A stretch of DNA of 64,000 nt from Roseateles chitinivorans (GCF_002761755.1 NZ_PEOG01000022.1:20773-84772), one strand, 5' to 3'; shown: positions 1-9,165, counted from the first letter of the stretch. Notes: generated by a model from the sequence alone, not told the origin. Made by a program: numbers and translations.

Positions 1-195
1 AGCTGGGACCCGAAGGAGACCTGGGCGCTGATCGTCTGGCTGAACTACGCCGCCTGGCTGCACATGCGGCTGATGAAGGGCCTGCGCGGCGTGGTCAGCG
101 CCTGGTGGGCGCTGATCGGCCTGCTGGTCACGACCTTCGCCTTCCTGGGGGTCAACATGTTCCTGTCCGGCCTGCACTCCTACGGGACGCTGTAA
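1..195 (+). CDS. ccsB: Cytochrome c biogenesis protein CcsB/CcsA (ResC-type), C-terminal fragment
   Basis: The window opens inside this gene; only the last 64 codons are present. The frame starts with SWDPKETWALIVWLNYAAWL, which resembles the C-terminal haem-handling segment of CcsA/CcsB (System II) proteins, where WDPKETW follows the tryptophan-rich haem motif. Two hydrophobic helices follow and the protein ends at a TAA. System II proteins carry haem across the cytoplasmic membrane and attach it to apocytochromes c with CcsB/ResB. The gene sits just upstream of msrPQ on the same strand, an order I recall from other Burkholderiales. The family call is firm; the symbol depends on which naming scheme is used (ccsA or ccsB). 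Confidence 0.85.
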   Translation, partial: SWDPKETWALIVWLNYAAWLHMRLMKGLRGVVSAWWALIGLLVTTFAFLGVNMFLSGLHSYGTL

Positions 196-378
196 GGCGG
201 GAGGGCCACGATCGAGGGCGGCGTCGGGCGAGCACCCACGCCGCCCCCCTTCTTTCGAGGTAGACCGCGGCCCGCGCCCGGTCGGCACCGGCCCTGAACG
301 AGGGGGCTTAAGCACGATCTCATGAAATCCGGCGGTCGGCGGCGTAAGGTGCGAACCTTCCCCTCCCGAAGGTCCGCC

Positions 379-1362
379 ATGTACTTCCATAAGCCTCGCC
401 ACGGCCAGCGCATCCCCGCTTCCGAGATCACCTCCCGCCAGGTCTACGACGCCCGCCGCGACTGGCTGAAGACGGCGGGGGCGCTCGGCCTGACCGGCCT
501 CGGTCTGTCCGCTGCGGTCCAGGCCCAGACCGCGGGCCCGGGCAAGCTGGCGAAGCTGCCCGGCGTGAAGAGCACGGTGGCCGGCGCCACCGTCATGGAG
601 AAGCTGACCGCCTACAAGGATGTCACCTCCTACAACAACTTCTATGAGTTCGGCACCGACAAGTCGGACCCGGCCGAGAACGCCCACACCCTGAAACCGC
701 GGCCCTGGTCCGTGGTCATCGAGGGCGAGTGCGCCAAGCCGGGCCGCTTCGGCCTGGAGGATCTGCTCAAGGTCGCCCCGATGGAGGAGCGCGTCTACCG
801 GCTGCGCTGCGTCGAGGGCTGGTCGATGGTGATTCCGTGGGTGGGTTACTCGCTCTCGGAGCTGCTGAAGAAGGCCGAACCGACCGGCAAGGCCAAGTAC
901 GTCGAGTTCACGACGCTGGCCGACAAGGCGCAGATGCCGGGGGTGCGCTCGGGCGTGCTGGACTGGCCCTACGTCGAGGGCCTGCGCATCGACGAGGCGA
1001 TGCATCCGCTGACGCTGATGGCCTTCGGCCTGTACGGCGAGGTGCTGCCGAACCAGAACGGCGCGCCGCTGCGGCTGGTGGTGCCTTGGAAGTACGGCTT
1101 CAAGTCGGCCAAGTCCATCGTCAAGATCCGCTTCGTCGAGAAGCAGCCGGTGAGCAGCTGGACCAAGGCGGCGCAGCAGGAATACGGCTTCTATTCCAAC
1201 GTCAATCCGACGGTCGACCATCCCCGCTGGAGCCAGGCCACCGAACGCCGCATCGGCGAGGACGGCCTCTTCGCCAAGCGCCGCCCGACGCTGATGTTCA
1301 ACGGCTATGAGGCGCAGGTCGGGCAGTTGTACGCCGGCATGGACCTGAAGAAGAACTACTGA
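379..1362 (+). CDS. msrP: Protein-methionine-sulfoxide reductase catalytic subunit MsrP (YedY)
   Basis: A 327-residue periplasmic molybdopterin enzyme that reduces oxidised methionines in envelope proteins. I chose ATG 379 ([18 protein letters not shown]) over an in-frame ATG at 322 because it matches known MsrP N-termini and follows GAAGG. A twin-arginine signal with RRDWLK at residues 26-31 and a hydrophobic stretch to about residue 48 indicates Tat export. The oxidoreductase molybdopterin-binding fold follows, with the probable Mo-ligand Cys144 in [10 protein letters not shown]. It is immediately followed by its membrane partner msrQ, 37 bp downstream, so the two probably form one transcript. 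Length is normal for the family. Confidence 0.95.
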   Translation: MYFHKPRHGQRIPASEITSRQVYDARRDWLKTAGALGLTGLGLSAAVQAQTAGPGKLAKLPGVKSTVAGATVMEKLTAYKDVTSYNNFYEFGTDKSDPAENAHTLKPRPWSVVIEGECAKPGRFGLEDLLKVAPMEERVYRLRCVEGWSMVIPWVGYSLSELLKKAEPTGKAKYVEFTTLADKAQMPGVRSGVLDWPYVEGLRIDEAMHPLTLMAFGLYGEVLPNQNGAPLRLVVPWKYGFKSAKSIVKIRFVEKQPVSSWTKAAQQEYGFYSNVNPTVDHPRWSQATERRIGEDGLFAKRRPTLMFNGYEAQVGQLYAGMDLKKNY

Positions 1363-1399
1363 GGGCCCCCGCCCCGCCACCGACGCTCCGCAGACGCCG

Positions 1400-2062
1400 A
1401 TGACATCCGCCCCGACCTCCACCGCTGCCGCATCTCCGACGACAGCGCCGCGCCGCCCGCCGGCGAAGCGCCATCCGCTGCTGCATCCGGCGGCCAAGGT
1501 GGTGCTCTTCCTGGTGTGCCTGCTGCCGCTGGCCTGGTATGTCTTCGGTGCCTTCGCCGACCGGCTGGGCGCGAACCCGGCCGAGACGCTGATCCGGGGG
1601 CTGGGCGACTGGGCGCTGCGCCTGCTGTGGATCACGCTGGCGGTGACGCCGCTGCGCACCTGGACGAACCAGCCGGCGCTGGCGCGCTTCCGCCGCATGC
1701 TGGGCCTGTTCGCCTTCTTTTACGCCAGCCTGCACCTGCTGGCCTACGGCTGGCTCGACAAGGGCCTGGACCTGGCCGACATCCTCCGCGACATCGGCAA
1801 GCGGCCTTTCATCCTGATGGGCTTCACCGCCTGGATGCTGCTGGTGCCGCTGGCGGCGACTTCATTCAACCGCGCGATCAAGGCGCTGGGTGCGCCGCGC
1901 TGGCAGGCGCTGCACAAGCTGGTCTACGCGATCGCGGTCGTCGGGCTGATGCACTTCATCTGGATGCGCGCCGGCAAGAACAACTTCGCCGAGCCGCTGG
2001 TCTACGGCTCGATCCTGGCGGTGCTGCTGGGTTGGCGGGCCTGGCGGCGCCTGCGACGCTGA
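1400..2062 (+). CDS. msrQ: Haem-binding membrane subunit MsrQ (YedZ)
   Basis: A 220-residue integral membrane protein of the ferric-reductase-like transmembrane family. It passes electrons from the respiratory chain to MsrP. After a proline- and alanine-rich N-terminus of about 30 residues there are five to six hydrophobic helices. Histidines in helices such as ASLHLLAY, WQALHKLVY and VVGLMHFIW are the expected b-haem ligands. The end LAVLLGWRAWRRLRR is typical of the family. It follows msrP in the same orientation with a short gap. The N-terminus is longer than in E. coli YedZ, so the exact start could be later. Confidence 0.93.
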   Translation: MTSAPTSTAAASPTTAPRRPPAKRHPLLHPAAKVVLFLVCLLPLAWYVFGAFADRLGANPAETLIRGLGDWALRLLWITLAVTPLRTWTNQPALARFRRMLGLFAFFYASLHLLAYGWLDKGLDLADILRDIGKRPFILMGFTAWMLLVPLAATSFNRAIKALGAPRWQALHKLVYAIAVVGLMHFIWMRAGKNNFAEPLVYGSILAVLLGWRAWRRLRR

Positions 2063-2311
2063 CATCCCCGGTCGCTGAAGGCTTGGCGCTACCGGCAGCC
2101 GACTGCCCGCAGCGACAAGCGTCGATCAGCAGCGCGTACGACGAAGAGGCGCTCCTGGGCCCGTACCCGCTCGCCCCCGGGAAGCAGCAGCTCGAAGTCG
2201 CGCGACGCGACGGCCGGGCCGATGTCGTGCCCGACGATGCCCATGGCTCGCCGCCGCGCCTTGCGATCGCCGCGCGTCGATACTCGCGCCCTCGAGGCTG
2301 CTTTACCGACC

Positions 2312-3142
2312 ATGACAGACGAATCCGAGACTGACGACCTCCGTGAGATCCCTGCTTCCGCGCCGTCGCTGCCGCCGTCGCTCGCCGCGACCCTCGCGGG
2401 CCGCGAGTGGCACCGCAACCTGGTCGGCGAGGCCGGCGCGATCGTGCATCGGGTGCAGCGCGACGGCGCGCCCGATCTCTACCTGAAGCACGGCGATGGC
2501 GCAGCCGCCGCGGCCATCGTCGATGAGTTCTCCCGGCTGCGGTGGCTGACCGGGCGTTGGCCCGTGCCGGCGATCGCGCATTTCGAGGCGACGGGCGGGA
2601 CCGCCTGGCTGCTGACGCAGGCCGTGCCCGGCCGAACCGCCTACGAATGGCTCGAACAAGCGCCGGATCGCGCCCCGGCGATCGTGGCGTCGATCGGGCG
2701 CTGCCTGCGCCGCCTGCATGCGTTGCCGGTGGAGACCTGCCCGTTCAACGCGAACCACCGCCTGCAGCTCGACCTGGCCCGCCAGCGGCTCGAGGCCGGG
2801 CTCATCGACGCCGACGACTTCGACGACGCGCGTCAGGGCTGGACGCCCGAGCAGGTGTGGGCCGCGCTCGGCGACCTGCTGCCGCTGCCGGAAGACCCCG
2901 TCGTCAGCCACGGCGACTTCTCGCTCGACAACCTCCTGATGAGCGCCGACGGCGAGGTGGTCGGCGTGATCGACCTCGGCCGCGTCGGCGTCGCCGACCG
3001 CTATCGCGATCTCGCGATCCTGGCCAACTGCCTCGACGAGTTCGGTCCGTCGCTGAGCGGGATCTTCTTCGAGGCCTACGGCATCGCCACGCCGGACGCG
3101 CGCAAGCTCGAGTTCCACCTGCTGCTCGACGAGTGCTTTTGA
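2312..3142 (+). CDS. APH(3')-family aminoglycoside/small-molecule phosphotransferase
   Basis: A 276-residue kinase-like protein. I chose ATG 2312 (MTDESETDD) because upstream in-frame codons add a low-complexity leader not seen in the family. The catalytic loop HGDFSLDN begins near residue 200 and the metal-binding segment IDLGRVGVADRYRDLA follows, matching APH(3') enzymes. The C-terminus FEAYGI..PDARKLEFHLLLDECF is also characteristic of that family, where the terminal carboxylate helps bind the aminoglycoside. The fold and family are clear, but chromosomal members in environmental bacteria need not confer resistance. No integron, transposon or other resistance gene is nearby, so it looks like a resident gene. 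It stands alone between msrQ and a LuxR-type regulator. Confidence 0.85.
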   Translation: MTDESETDDLREIPASAPSLPPSLAATLAGREWHRNLVGEAGAIVHRVQRDGAPDLYLKHGDGAAAAAIVDEFSRLRWLTGRWPVPAIAHFEATGGTAWLLTQAVPGRTAYEWLEQAPDRAPAIVASIGRCLRRLHALPVETCPFNANHRLQLDLARQRLEAGLIDADDFDDARQGWTPEQVWAALGDLLPLPEDPVVSHGDFSLDNLLMSADGEVVGVIDLGRVGVADRYRDLAILANCLDEFGPSLSGIFFEAYGIATPDARKLEFHLLLDECF

Positions 3143-3291
3143 GGCCAGGGCGCGCGGTCGCCGCCCCTGCATCCGGCTGAGCCGACCTATACCAACGCAG
3201 GATGTCGGCCGCCACGGCGCCCTCCTACCCTTGCGCCCGGGGCCGACGCTCAGCGCGCGGCCCGCAGGACCGAGTAGAAAGGACGCCCGCC

Positions 3292-3954
3292 GTGTTCCAT
3301 GCCGCCTTCGCCCGCATCCAGGTGCGGGTCGCCCATTCCGACCCCGTTGTCGCCGCCGGCCTCGCCAGCCTGCTGTCGCGCGAGGGGGACATCGACATCC
3401 TCGACGACCGCATCGAGCTGCCGGGGGCCACGCGCGCGGGCCGTCGGACCGATGTCGTCATCGCCGACTACGCCCGCGCCATGGCGCTGGCGGCCCTGCG
3501 GGCCAGCGAAGCACCGGGCCGCTCGGCCGTCCCCGGCGCCACGCCCGCGCCGCGCGTGATGGTCCTCACCGCCCACGACCGCGAACAGGACGTGCGCAGC
3601 GCGCTGGAGGCCGGCGTGGACGGGTATGTCGAACTGGGCTGCGCGTCGCAGGAGCTGGTGGCCGGTGTGCGGCACCTGGCGCGCGGCTCGCGCTACCTGA
3701 GCGCGCTCGCCGCCCGGCGGGTCGCCGACAGCATGAGCCGGTGCCGCCTCACCGGCCGCGAACGCCAGGTGCTGCGCCTGGTCGCCGACGGCAAGAGCAA
3801 CAAGGCGATCGCGCTGGCGCTCGACATCTCCGCCGGCACGGTGAAGACCCACATGAAGGGCATCCTGGGCAAGCTCGCCGCTGCCACCCGCACGCAGGCC
3901 GCCACGATCGCGAGGGAGCGCGGCCTGCTCACGGCCGACAGCGCGGTGCTCTGA
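3292..3954 (+). CDS. LuxR/NarL-type regulator with a non-canonical receiver domain
   Basis: A 220-residue protein with an N-terminal receiver-like domain and a C-terminal LuxR helix-turn-helix (LTGRERQVLRLVADGKSNKAI..., about residues 150-205). I chose GTG 3292 because AAAGGA lies 8 bases upstream; an ATG at 3202 would add an unlikely arginine-rich leader. In the receiver, the usual acidic pair is reduced to one Asp (VAHSDPVV). The candidate phospho-Asp is in VVIADYAR, VLTA is kept, and the conserved Lys is replaced (GYVELGCAS where GYLLKDAS is usual). It may therefore work without phosphorylation. No histidine kinase gene is adjacent. Target genes cannot be told from the sequence. Confidence 0.85.
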   Translation: MFHAAFARIQVRVAHSDPVVAAGLASLLSREGDIDILDDRIELPGATRAGRRTDVVIADYARAMALAALRASEAPGRSAVPGATPAPRVMVLTAHDREQDVRSALEAGVDGYVELGCASQELVAGVRHLARGSRYLSALAARRVADSMSRCRLTGRERQVLRLVADGKSNKAIALALDISAGTVKTHMKGILGKLAAATRTQAATIARERGLLTADSAVL

Positions 3955-4028
3955 GCGTCACCGCCGTCGAGCATCCGGTCGAAAGGCCGGAACGGACGCC
4001 CGAGGCGCAGGGCGGCCCGCCGCCCCGT

Positions 4029-4068
4029 CCGTCCGCCCATCCGCCTATCCGCCCATCCGTCCGCCCGT
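4029..4068. repeat. Octamer tandem repeat, five units
   Basis: Five consecutive 8-bp units of the form CCRTCCGC (CCGTCCGC, CCATCCGC, CTATCCGC, CCATCCGT, CCGCCCGT) lie in the gap after the LuxR-type gene. Short arrays of this kind can vary in copy number by slippage. The 3955-4250 gap otherwise holds only the hairpin at 4063-4085 and a GATAAT sequence near 4142 that could be a -10 element for the next gene. Confidence 0.7.
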
Positions 4069-4085
4069 GACACGCGTCACCGGGC
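4063..4085 (+). terminator. Hairpin downstream of the LuxR-type gene
   Basis: GCCCG-TGAC-ACGC-GTCA-C-CGGGC can fold into a stem of nine pairs with one bulge and a 4-base loop. There is no T-run after it, so intrinsic termination is uncertain. It overlaps the end of the octamer array. Confidence 0.35.
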
Positions 4086-4250
4086 GGCGCCCTGTCGCGA
4101 CCTGAGAAGGCCCCGCATGGCGGTTTCGGGCGCTCATCCGGGATAATCCCCGGTTTGCTCGGGACGGTGGCCCTCCGCTCTCCCGGGCCAGGGCCGGGCT
4201 GACCGGCCGTCCATGCGCCGGCGGCCCCGCCGGCCGACGCCACGCCTCCC

Positions 4251-5666
4251 ATGTCCCAGACCTCGCCCGACCGACTGCCCGCCAGCCTGCCCGCGCTTGT
4301 CGACGCCGCCATCGTCGGCGGCGGCCCGGCGGGTTGCAGCGCCGCCAGCTGGCTCACGCAGCTCGGACTCAGCGTCGCGCTGATCGAGCGCGCGCCGCGC
4401 CTGTGCGACAGCCTCCGCCCGCTGGACTACCGCCAGGACTGGCTGCTCGGCGCTCCGGGTGAATCGCTCGCCGCGCTCGGCGAGCGCTACGCCCGCCACG
4501 CCGCCAACCAAGCCGGCGTGCACACGCTGATCGGGCAGACCATCCACCATCTGGACTGGCAGGCCGAACAGGGCTGGACGCTCTACCTCGACGGCGGTCC
4601 GGCCTTCGCCGAAGGCGCCGCCGACGCGACCGACGCCAGCGGACTGCGCCCGCTGCGCGCCCGCGCGCTGCTGCTGGCGACCGGTCTGACGCCGCGCCAT
4701 CCGGCGCCGCTGTACCCCGCCCGCGACCGCCACGACCGGGTGCTCGACGCGATCGAGCTGACCGCCGTTCGCGACCGCCTGCCCGCGGGCAGGGTGCTGC
4801 TGCTGGGCGGCGGCGACAACGCGGTCGAGAACGCGCTGTACCTGGCCGGCCGCGGCCATGCGGTGACGCTCTGGTCGCGCTCCGAATGGCGGGCGCAAAG
4901 CCACCTGATCCAGCAGCTGGACAGCGCGCCCGGCCTGCGCCGCCGCCCCGCCCAGGCGCTGCCGACCGCGGTGACCGCCACCGCCGACGGTGTCGTCGTC
5001 ACCTCGAAGGCCCACGGCGAGGAAGCTTTCGATCACGTCGCGGTGCTGCTCGGCTACGAGCCCGAGGCCTCCGCCTGGCTGCAGGTGGCCGATGCCCTCC
5101 AGCGCGCCGGCGTGACCGCGCCCTCCCAGCCGTTCCGCGACGAGCCGCGCTTCGGCGTGCTGGGCCTGTTCGTCGCCGGCGACGCCAGCGGCCGCCAGCA
5201 CCCCTGCGTGCAGACGGCGCTGGGCGATGGCGTCGTCGCCGCCAAGCAGATCGAGGCCTTCCTGCGGCCGCTGCGCGAGTCGCAACCGCCGCCGGCGCTG
5301 CGTCGCAACAACCGCCAGGTCATCCACATCCACGGGCTGCGCTTCGGCGCCAACCTCGGCGTGCTCGACTTCGAGCGCGAGGGCCCGCAACCGATCCAGG
5401 TCGATGCCGAGGTCAACCTCGGCGCGCAGACCATCGTCTCGCGCGACGCCGACATCGGCCATGTGCTGGACTACCGCCGGGTGCGCGCGATCATCATCGA
5501 CGAGTGCACCGCCGAACACACCGACCTGCTCGAGGCCCTGCTGGGCAAGCTCTCCGTCCGGCTGATGAAGCTGCCGGGCGTGGTGGGCGTGCGCATCAAG
5601 GTGACCAAGCTGGAAATCTTCCCCGACTGCCAGGTCGCGATCTCCGCCGAATGCGGCACCTGGTAG
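4251..5666 (+). CDS. folB: FAD/NAD(P)-dependent oxidoreductase fused to dihydroneopterin aldolase (FolB)
   Basis: One 471-residue frame with two domains. Residues 1 to about 345 are a thioredoxin-reductase-like flavoprotein: [17 protein letters not shown] binds [23 protein letters not shown] is the second dinucleotide site, and [19 protein letters not shown] is the C-terminal FAD motif. No redox CxxC is visible. Residues from about 360 to 471 are a full dihydroneopterin aldolase (folate pathway). It has the Glu of GVLDFERE, the Tyr of LDYRRV, the Glu of [11 protein letters not shown] and the Lys of VRIKVTKLE, the positions that matter in E. coli FolB. The linker [18 protein letters not shown] has no Met, so this is a true fusion. 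ttcA follows on the same strand. What the flavoprotein half reduces is unknown. Confidence 0.88.
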   Translation: MSQTSPDRLPASLPALVDAAIVGGGPAGCSAASWLTQLGLSVALIERAPRLCDSLRPLDYRQDWLLGAPGESLAALGERYARHAANQAGVHTLIGQTIHHLDWQAEQGWTLYLDGGPAFAEGAADATDASGLRPLRARALLLATGLTPRHPAPLYPARDRHDRVLDAIELTAVRDRLPAGRVLLLGGGDNAVENALYLAGRGHAVTLWSRSEWRAQSHLIQQLDSAPGLRRRPAQALPTAVTATADGVVVTSKAHGEEAFDHVAVLLGYEPEASAWLQVADALQRAGVTAPSQPFRDEPRFGVLGLFVAGDASGRQHPCVQTALGDGVVAAKQIEAFLRPLRESQPPPALRRNNRQVIHIHGLRFGANLGVLDFEREGPQPIQVDAEVNLGAQTIVSRDADIGHVLDYRRVRAIIIDECTAEHTDLLEALLGKLSVRLMKLPGVVGVRIKVTKLEIFPDCQVAISAECGTW

Positions 5667-5689
5667 CCCTTCCCCCACGTGCTGACTCG

Positions 5690-5708
5690 CGCCCCCTCCA
5701 TGGGGGCG
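5690..5708 (+). terminator. GC-rich hairpin between the folB fusion and ttcA
   Basis: CGCCCCC-TCCAT-GGGGGCG forms a perfect 7-bp stem with a 5-base loop. It is followed by GC-rich sequence without a T-run, so it may reduce read-through into ttcA or act as an RNA processing or stability element. True termination is doubtful. Confidence 0.35.
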
Positions 5709-5773
5709 GGCCCAGCGGCCCGGCCCAGCCGGTTCCGCGGGCCCCGCTTGACGAATACATCGAGGACCCGACC

Positions 5774-6769
5774 ATGACCGACTCCACCGCCGACATCGAC
5801 GGCATCGACCTGGCCGCCGCGGACGCCGCGGCCAAGAAGCATGCGCATGAGATGAACAAGCTCAGCAAGCGCCTGCATCGCCAGGTCGGCCAGGCGATCG
5901 CCGACTTCAACATGATCGAGGACGGCGACAAGATCATGGTCTGCGTGTCCGGCGGCAAGGACAGCTACTCGCTGCTGGACATCCTGATCAACCTGCGCGA
6001 CCGCGCGCCGATCAAGTTCGACATCGTCGCCGTCAACCTCGACCAGAAGCAGCCCGGCTTCCCCGAGGACGTGCTGCCGGCCTACCTGAAGTCGCGCGGC
6101 GTGGACTTCCACATCGAGGAGCAGGACACCTACTCCATCGTCAAGCGCCTGGTGCCCGAGGGCAAGACGACCTGCTCGCTGTGCTCGCGCCTGCGGCGCG
6201 GCATCCTGTACCGCGTCGCTGGCGAGCTGGGTGCCACCAAGATCGCCCTGGGCCATCACCGCGACGACATCGTCACCACGCTGATGCTGAACATGTTCTT
6301 CGGCAGCCGCATGAAGGGCATGCCGCCCAAGCTGGTCAGCGACGACGGCAGGAATGTCGTGATCCGCCCGCTCGCCTACGTCAAGGAAAGCGACCTCGAG
6401 CGCTGGGCCGAGCACCGGGCCTTCCCGATCATTCCATGCAACCTCTGCGGCAGCCAGCCCAACCTGCAGCGGGCCACCGTCAAGGCGATGCTGCAGGACT
6501 GGGACCGCCGCTTCCCGGGCCGGGTCGACAACATGTTCACCGCGATGGGCAACATCGTCACGTCGCACATGATGGACCGCAACCTCTTCCCGTTCGAGAC
6601 CATCCAGGCCACCGGCGCGCCGGTCGCCGACGGCGACATCGCCTTCGACGAGGACGAGCAGTGCGGCACGCCAGCGCCGGCGACCGGCGTCGTCAACTTC
6701 GTGCGCCCGGGCCAGGTGCCGGCGCCCGTCGATGACGCGGGCGAGGCGTACTCGGCGAGCGAGGACTGA
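5774..6769 (+). CDS. ttcA: tRNA 2-thiocytidine(32) biosynthesis protein TtcA
   Basis: A 331-residue ATP- and Fe-S-dependent tRNA thiolase that makes 2-thiocytidine at position 32 of certain tRNAs. The PP-loop SGGKDS is at residues 59-64. C134 and C137 (CSLC) and C222 (PCNLC) match the three cluster ligands of E. coli TtcA. The extra N-terminal 25 residues are acidic and alanine-rich, common in betaproteobacterial members. The C-terminus carries a long extension after [13 protein letters not shown]. It lies 107 bp after the folB fusion on the same strand; neighbourhood of folB and ttcA is common in this order. Confidence 0.95.
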   Translation: MTDSTADIDGIDLAAADAAAKKHAHEMNKLSKRLHRQVGQAIADFNMIEDGDKIMVCVSGGKDSYSLLDILINLRDRAPIKFDIVAVNLDQKQPGFPEDVLPAYLKSRGVDFHIEEQDTYSIVKRLVPEGKTTCSLCSRLRRGILYRVAGELGATKIALGHHRDDIVTTLMLNMFFGSRMKGMPPKLVSDDGRNVVIRPLAYVKESDLERWAEHRAFPIIPCNLCGSQPNLQRATVKAMLQDWDRRFPGRVDNMFTAMGNIVTSHMMDRNLFPFETIQATGAPVADGDIAFDEDEQCGTPAPATGVVNFVRPGQVPAPVDDAGEAYSASED

Positions 6770-6840
6770 CCGGCGCTCGGGTGGCCGCAGCGCCGTCCGC
6801 GAGCCGCGAGCAGTGCCGGAGGACCTCCCCTCCTCGCGTC

Positions 6841-6864
6841 GAAGCCCGGGCATGCCCGGGCTTC
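6841..6864 (+). terminator. Probable intrinsic terminator after ttcA
   Basis: A perfect 24-bp palindrome built on GAAGCCCGGGC and its complement lies 72 bp after the ttcA stop. It is followed by CGCGCTTTC, a weak T-tract. The remainder of the 6770-7036 gap shows no other feature I can support. Confidence 0.6.
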
Positions 6865-7036
6865 GCGCTTTCATACGAGGAGATACCGAGCGCTTACCGC
6901 GCCGTCACGCGACGCGCACGCGCGGGTCAACCGGCTCGGGTCACAATCGTTGCACCGTCACGCCGCGCACCGGCGTCACCGGGCGCGGCGACTGCCCGGC
7001 TGACGGCTGTCAGCGGCACTTGACCTGGAGGTCTCC

Positions 7037-7678
7037 ATGTTCACCTTGAATCGTCGACTGGCCCTCGCGAGCCTCGGCGCGGCAGCCGTGCTGTCGCTCA
7101 CCGCGTGTGCCTCGCTCAACTCCGTCTCGGCCGATGCCCAGAGCTTCGGCTCCTGGCCCGCCGCCCGACAGGCGGGCACCTTCGCCTTCGAGCGGCTGCC
7201 CTCGCAGCAACGCGATGCCGCCGGTCAGGCGGCGCTCGAGGACGCTGCCCGCGGCGCGCTGATCAAGGCCGGCTTCACCGAGGCGAGCGATCCGAAGGCG
7301 GCCGACGTCCTGGTGTCGCTCGGCGCCCGCGTCACCCGCACCGCTACCGCGCCCTGGGACGACCCGCTGTGGTGGCGCTGGAACGGCAGCTACTGGGGCT
7401 GGCGCTACGGCCCGGCCTGGCGGCCGTACTACAGCCGCTGGGGCTACGCCTACCCGATGGACCCGATGATGGAGCGCCGCTACGACCGCGAGGTCGCCAT
7501 GCTGCTGCGCGACCGCAAGTCCAACGAGCCGCTGTACGAGGCCCGCGCCTCCAGCGACGGCTTCACCGAAGGCGGCAAGGAACTGTTCGGCGCGCTGTTC
7601 GAGGCCTCGATGGCCGACTTCCCGGCCACCCGCCCCGAGCCGCACCGCGTGAGCGTGCAGCTGACGCCATCCAAGTGA
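7037..7678 (+). CDS. DUF4136 domain lipoprotein
   Basis: A 213-residue putative outer-membrane or periplasmic lipoprotein. The signal peptide MFTLNRRLALASLGAAAVLSL ends in the lipobox LTAC, so the lipidated Cys is residue 24. A DUF4136 region follows (FAFERLPSQQRDAAGQ..., DVLVSLGARVTRTA). Then comes a Trp/Tyr-rich segment (WWRWNGSYWGWRYG), typical of the family in proteobacteria. The function of DUF4136 is not established; it is often cell-envelope associated. ATG 7037 has a clear TGGAGGT 5 bases upstream. The gene ends just before an intrinsic terminator that also forms the glmU leader. Confidence 0.85.
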   Translation: MFTLNRRLALASLGAAAVLSLTACASLNSVSADAQSFGSWPAARQAGTFAFERLPSQQRDAAGQAALEDAARGALIKAGFTEASDPKAADVLVSLGARVTRTATAPWDDPLWWRWNGSYWGWRYGPAWRPYYSRWGYAYPMDPMMERRYDREVAMLLRDRKSNEPLYEARASSDGFTEGGKELFGALFEASMADFPATRPEPHRVSVQLTPSK

Positions 7679-7711
7679 TGGCGCTGCGGCGCAGCGGCGC
7701 CGGGCCCCGAT

Positions 7712-7749
7712 AATCGCGGTCTCTCCAACAGGGAACCGCGATTTTTCTT
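7712..7749 (+). terminator. Intrinsic terminator/attenuator abutting the glmU start codon
   Basis: AATCGCGGT (7712-7720) pairs perfectly with ACCGCGATT (7735-7743) across a 14-base loop, and TTTTCTT follows. The T-tract runs straight into the glmU ATG at 7750. It would end the DUF4136 transcript. For glmU it leaves no room for a Shine-Dalgarno sequence, and CGATAAT at 7708-7714 could serve as a -10 element overlapping the hairpin. Confidence 0.65.
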
Positions 7750-9123
7750 ATGTCGCTGAACATCGTCGTCATGGCCGCGGGCAAGGGCACCCGCATGAAG
7801 TCCAGCCTGCCCAAGGTGCTCCACAAGCTGGCCGGCCGCGCGTTGCTGCGACACGTGCTGGCCAACACGGCGTCGCTGCAGGCGGATGCGCGCATCGTCA
7901 TCACCGGCCACGGTGCCGACCAGGTCGAGGCGGCCATCGGTGGCGAGGGCGTGCGCTTCGTGCGCCAGGAGCCGCAACTCGGCACCGGCCATGCGATCCA
8001 GCAGACCGTCCCGGCGCTGACCGCCGGCGGCAGCACGCTGATCCTCAGCGGCGACACCCCGCTCATCAGCACCGCCACGACGCGCGCGCTGGTCGAGGCC
8101 TGCGGCGGCGAGCGGCTGGTGCTGCTGACCATCGAGTACGCCGATCCGACGGGCTACGGCCGCATCGTCCGGGATGGCGACCAAGTCAAGGCCATCGTCG
8201 AGCACAAGGACGCCAGCGACGAGCAGCGCCGCATCCGCGAGTGCTACACCGGCATCATGGCCGCCCCGACCGAAGCGCTGAAACGCTGGGTCGGCCAGCT
8301 CGACAACAAGAATGCGCAGGGCGAGTACTACCTGACCGACATCGTCGCGATGGCGGTGGCCGAGGGCGTGCCGGTGGTCGGCGTGAAGACCGCCGACGAG
8401 ACCGAGGTGCTGGGCGTCAACAGCCCGTCCCAGTTGGCGCACCTGGAGCGCCGTTTCCAGCTCGTGCAGGCCGAGGCGCTGATGACCGCCGGGGTGCGTC
8501 TGGCCGATCCCTCGCGCTTCGACCTGCGGGGCACGCTGACCTGCGGCAAGGATGTCGAGATCGACGTCAATTGCGTCTTCGAAGGCGAGGTCACGTTGGG
8601 CGACGGTGTGCGCATCGGCGCGAACTGCGTAATCCGCAACGCGACGATCGGCGCCGGCGCGCGCATCCACGAGTTCACCCACATCGATGGCGAGGCGGCT
8701 GGCGCCAGCGTCGGCGAGGGCGCGCTGATCGGTCCCTTCGCGCGGCTGCGCCCGGGCGCGAGGCTGGGTGCCGAGGTCCACATCGGCAACTTCGTCGAGG
8801 TCAAGAACTCCACGCTGGCCAAGGGGGCGAAGGCCAATCACCTGGCCTACCTCGGCGACGCCACGGTCGGCGAGCGGGTCAACTACGGCGCGGGCAGCAT
8901 CACCGCCAACTACGACGGCGCCAACAAGCACCGCACGACCATTGGCGCGGACGTGCATGTCGGCTCCAACTGCGTGCTGGTCGCCCCGGTCACCTTGGGC
9001 GATGGCGCCACCATTGGCGGCGGTTCGACCATCACCAAGGATGTCGATCCCGGCGCCCTGGCTGTGGCGCGCGGCCGACAAACCGTGATTTCCGGCTGGT
9101 CCCGCCCCAAGAAGGTGAAGTGA
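7750..9123 (+). CDS. glmU: Bifunctional N-acetylglucosamine-1-phosphate uridyltransferase/glucosamine-1-phosphate acetyltransferase
   Basis: A 457-residue bifunctional enzyme that makes UDP-GlcNAc for peptidoglycan and lipopolysaccharide. The N-terminal pyrophosphorylase starts with VVMAAGKGTRMKSSLPKVLH, the nucleotide-binding signature, at residues 6-25. From about residue 250 a left-handed beta-helix of hexapeptide repeats forms the acetyltransferase, with NHLAYLGDATVG carrying the catalytic His and INYGAG-like NYGAGSITANYDG following. Length is standard. The start codon is fixed by the conserved N-terminus, although no ribosome-binding site is present because the bases before ATG are the T-tract of a hairpin. 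The initiation signal is therefore unusual. Confidence 0.97.
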   Translation: MSLNIVVMAAGKGTRMKSSLPKVLHKLAGRALLRHVLANTASLQADARIVITGHGADQVEAAIGGEGVRFVRQEPQLGTGHAIQQTVPALTAGGSTLILSGDTPLISTATTRALVEACGGERLVLLTIEYADPTGYGRIVRDGDQVKAIVEHKDASDEQRRIRECYTGIMAAPTEALKRWVGQLDNKNAQGEYYLTDIVAMAVAEGVPVVGVKTADETEVLGVNSPSQLAHLERRFQLVQAEALMTAGVRLADPSRFDLRGTLTCGKDVEIDVNCVFEGEVTLGDGVRIGANCVIRNATIGAGARIHEFTHIDGEAAGASVGEGALIGPFARLRPGARLGAEVHIGNFVEVKNSTLAKGAKANHLAYLGDATVGERVNYGAGSITANYDGANKHRTTIGADVHVGSNCVLVAPVTLGDGATIGGGSTITKDVDPGALAVARGRQTVISGWSRPKKVK

Positions 9124-9165
9124 TTCACCCAAATCAGCTAGGAACTGCGTAAGCTCTGCCATTCG

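Noticed and set aside
2312..3142. Acquired aminoglycoside resistance cassette
   Set aside because: No integron attC, transposase or other resistance gene is present, and base composition equals the chromosome; it reads as a resident APH-family gene.
4138..4153. GATAAT near 4142 as a firm promoter for the folB fusion
   Set aside because: There is no matching -35 and it is about 105 bp from the start codon; kept only as a passing note.
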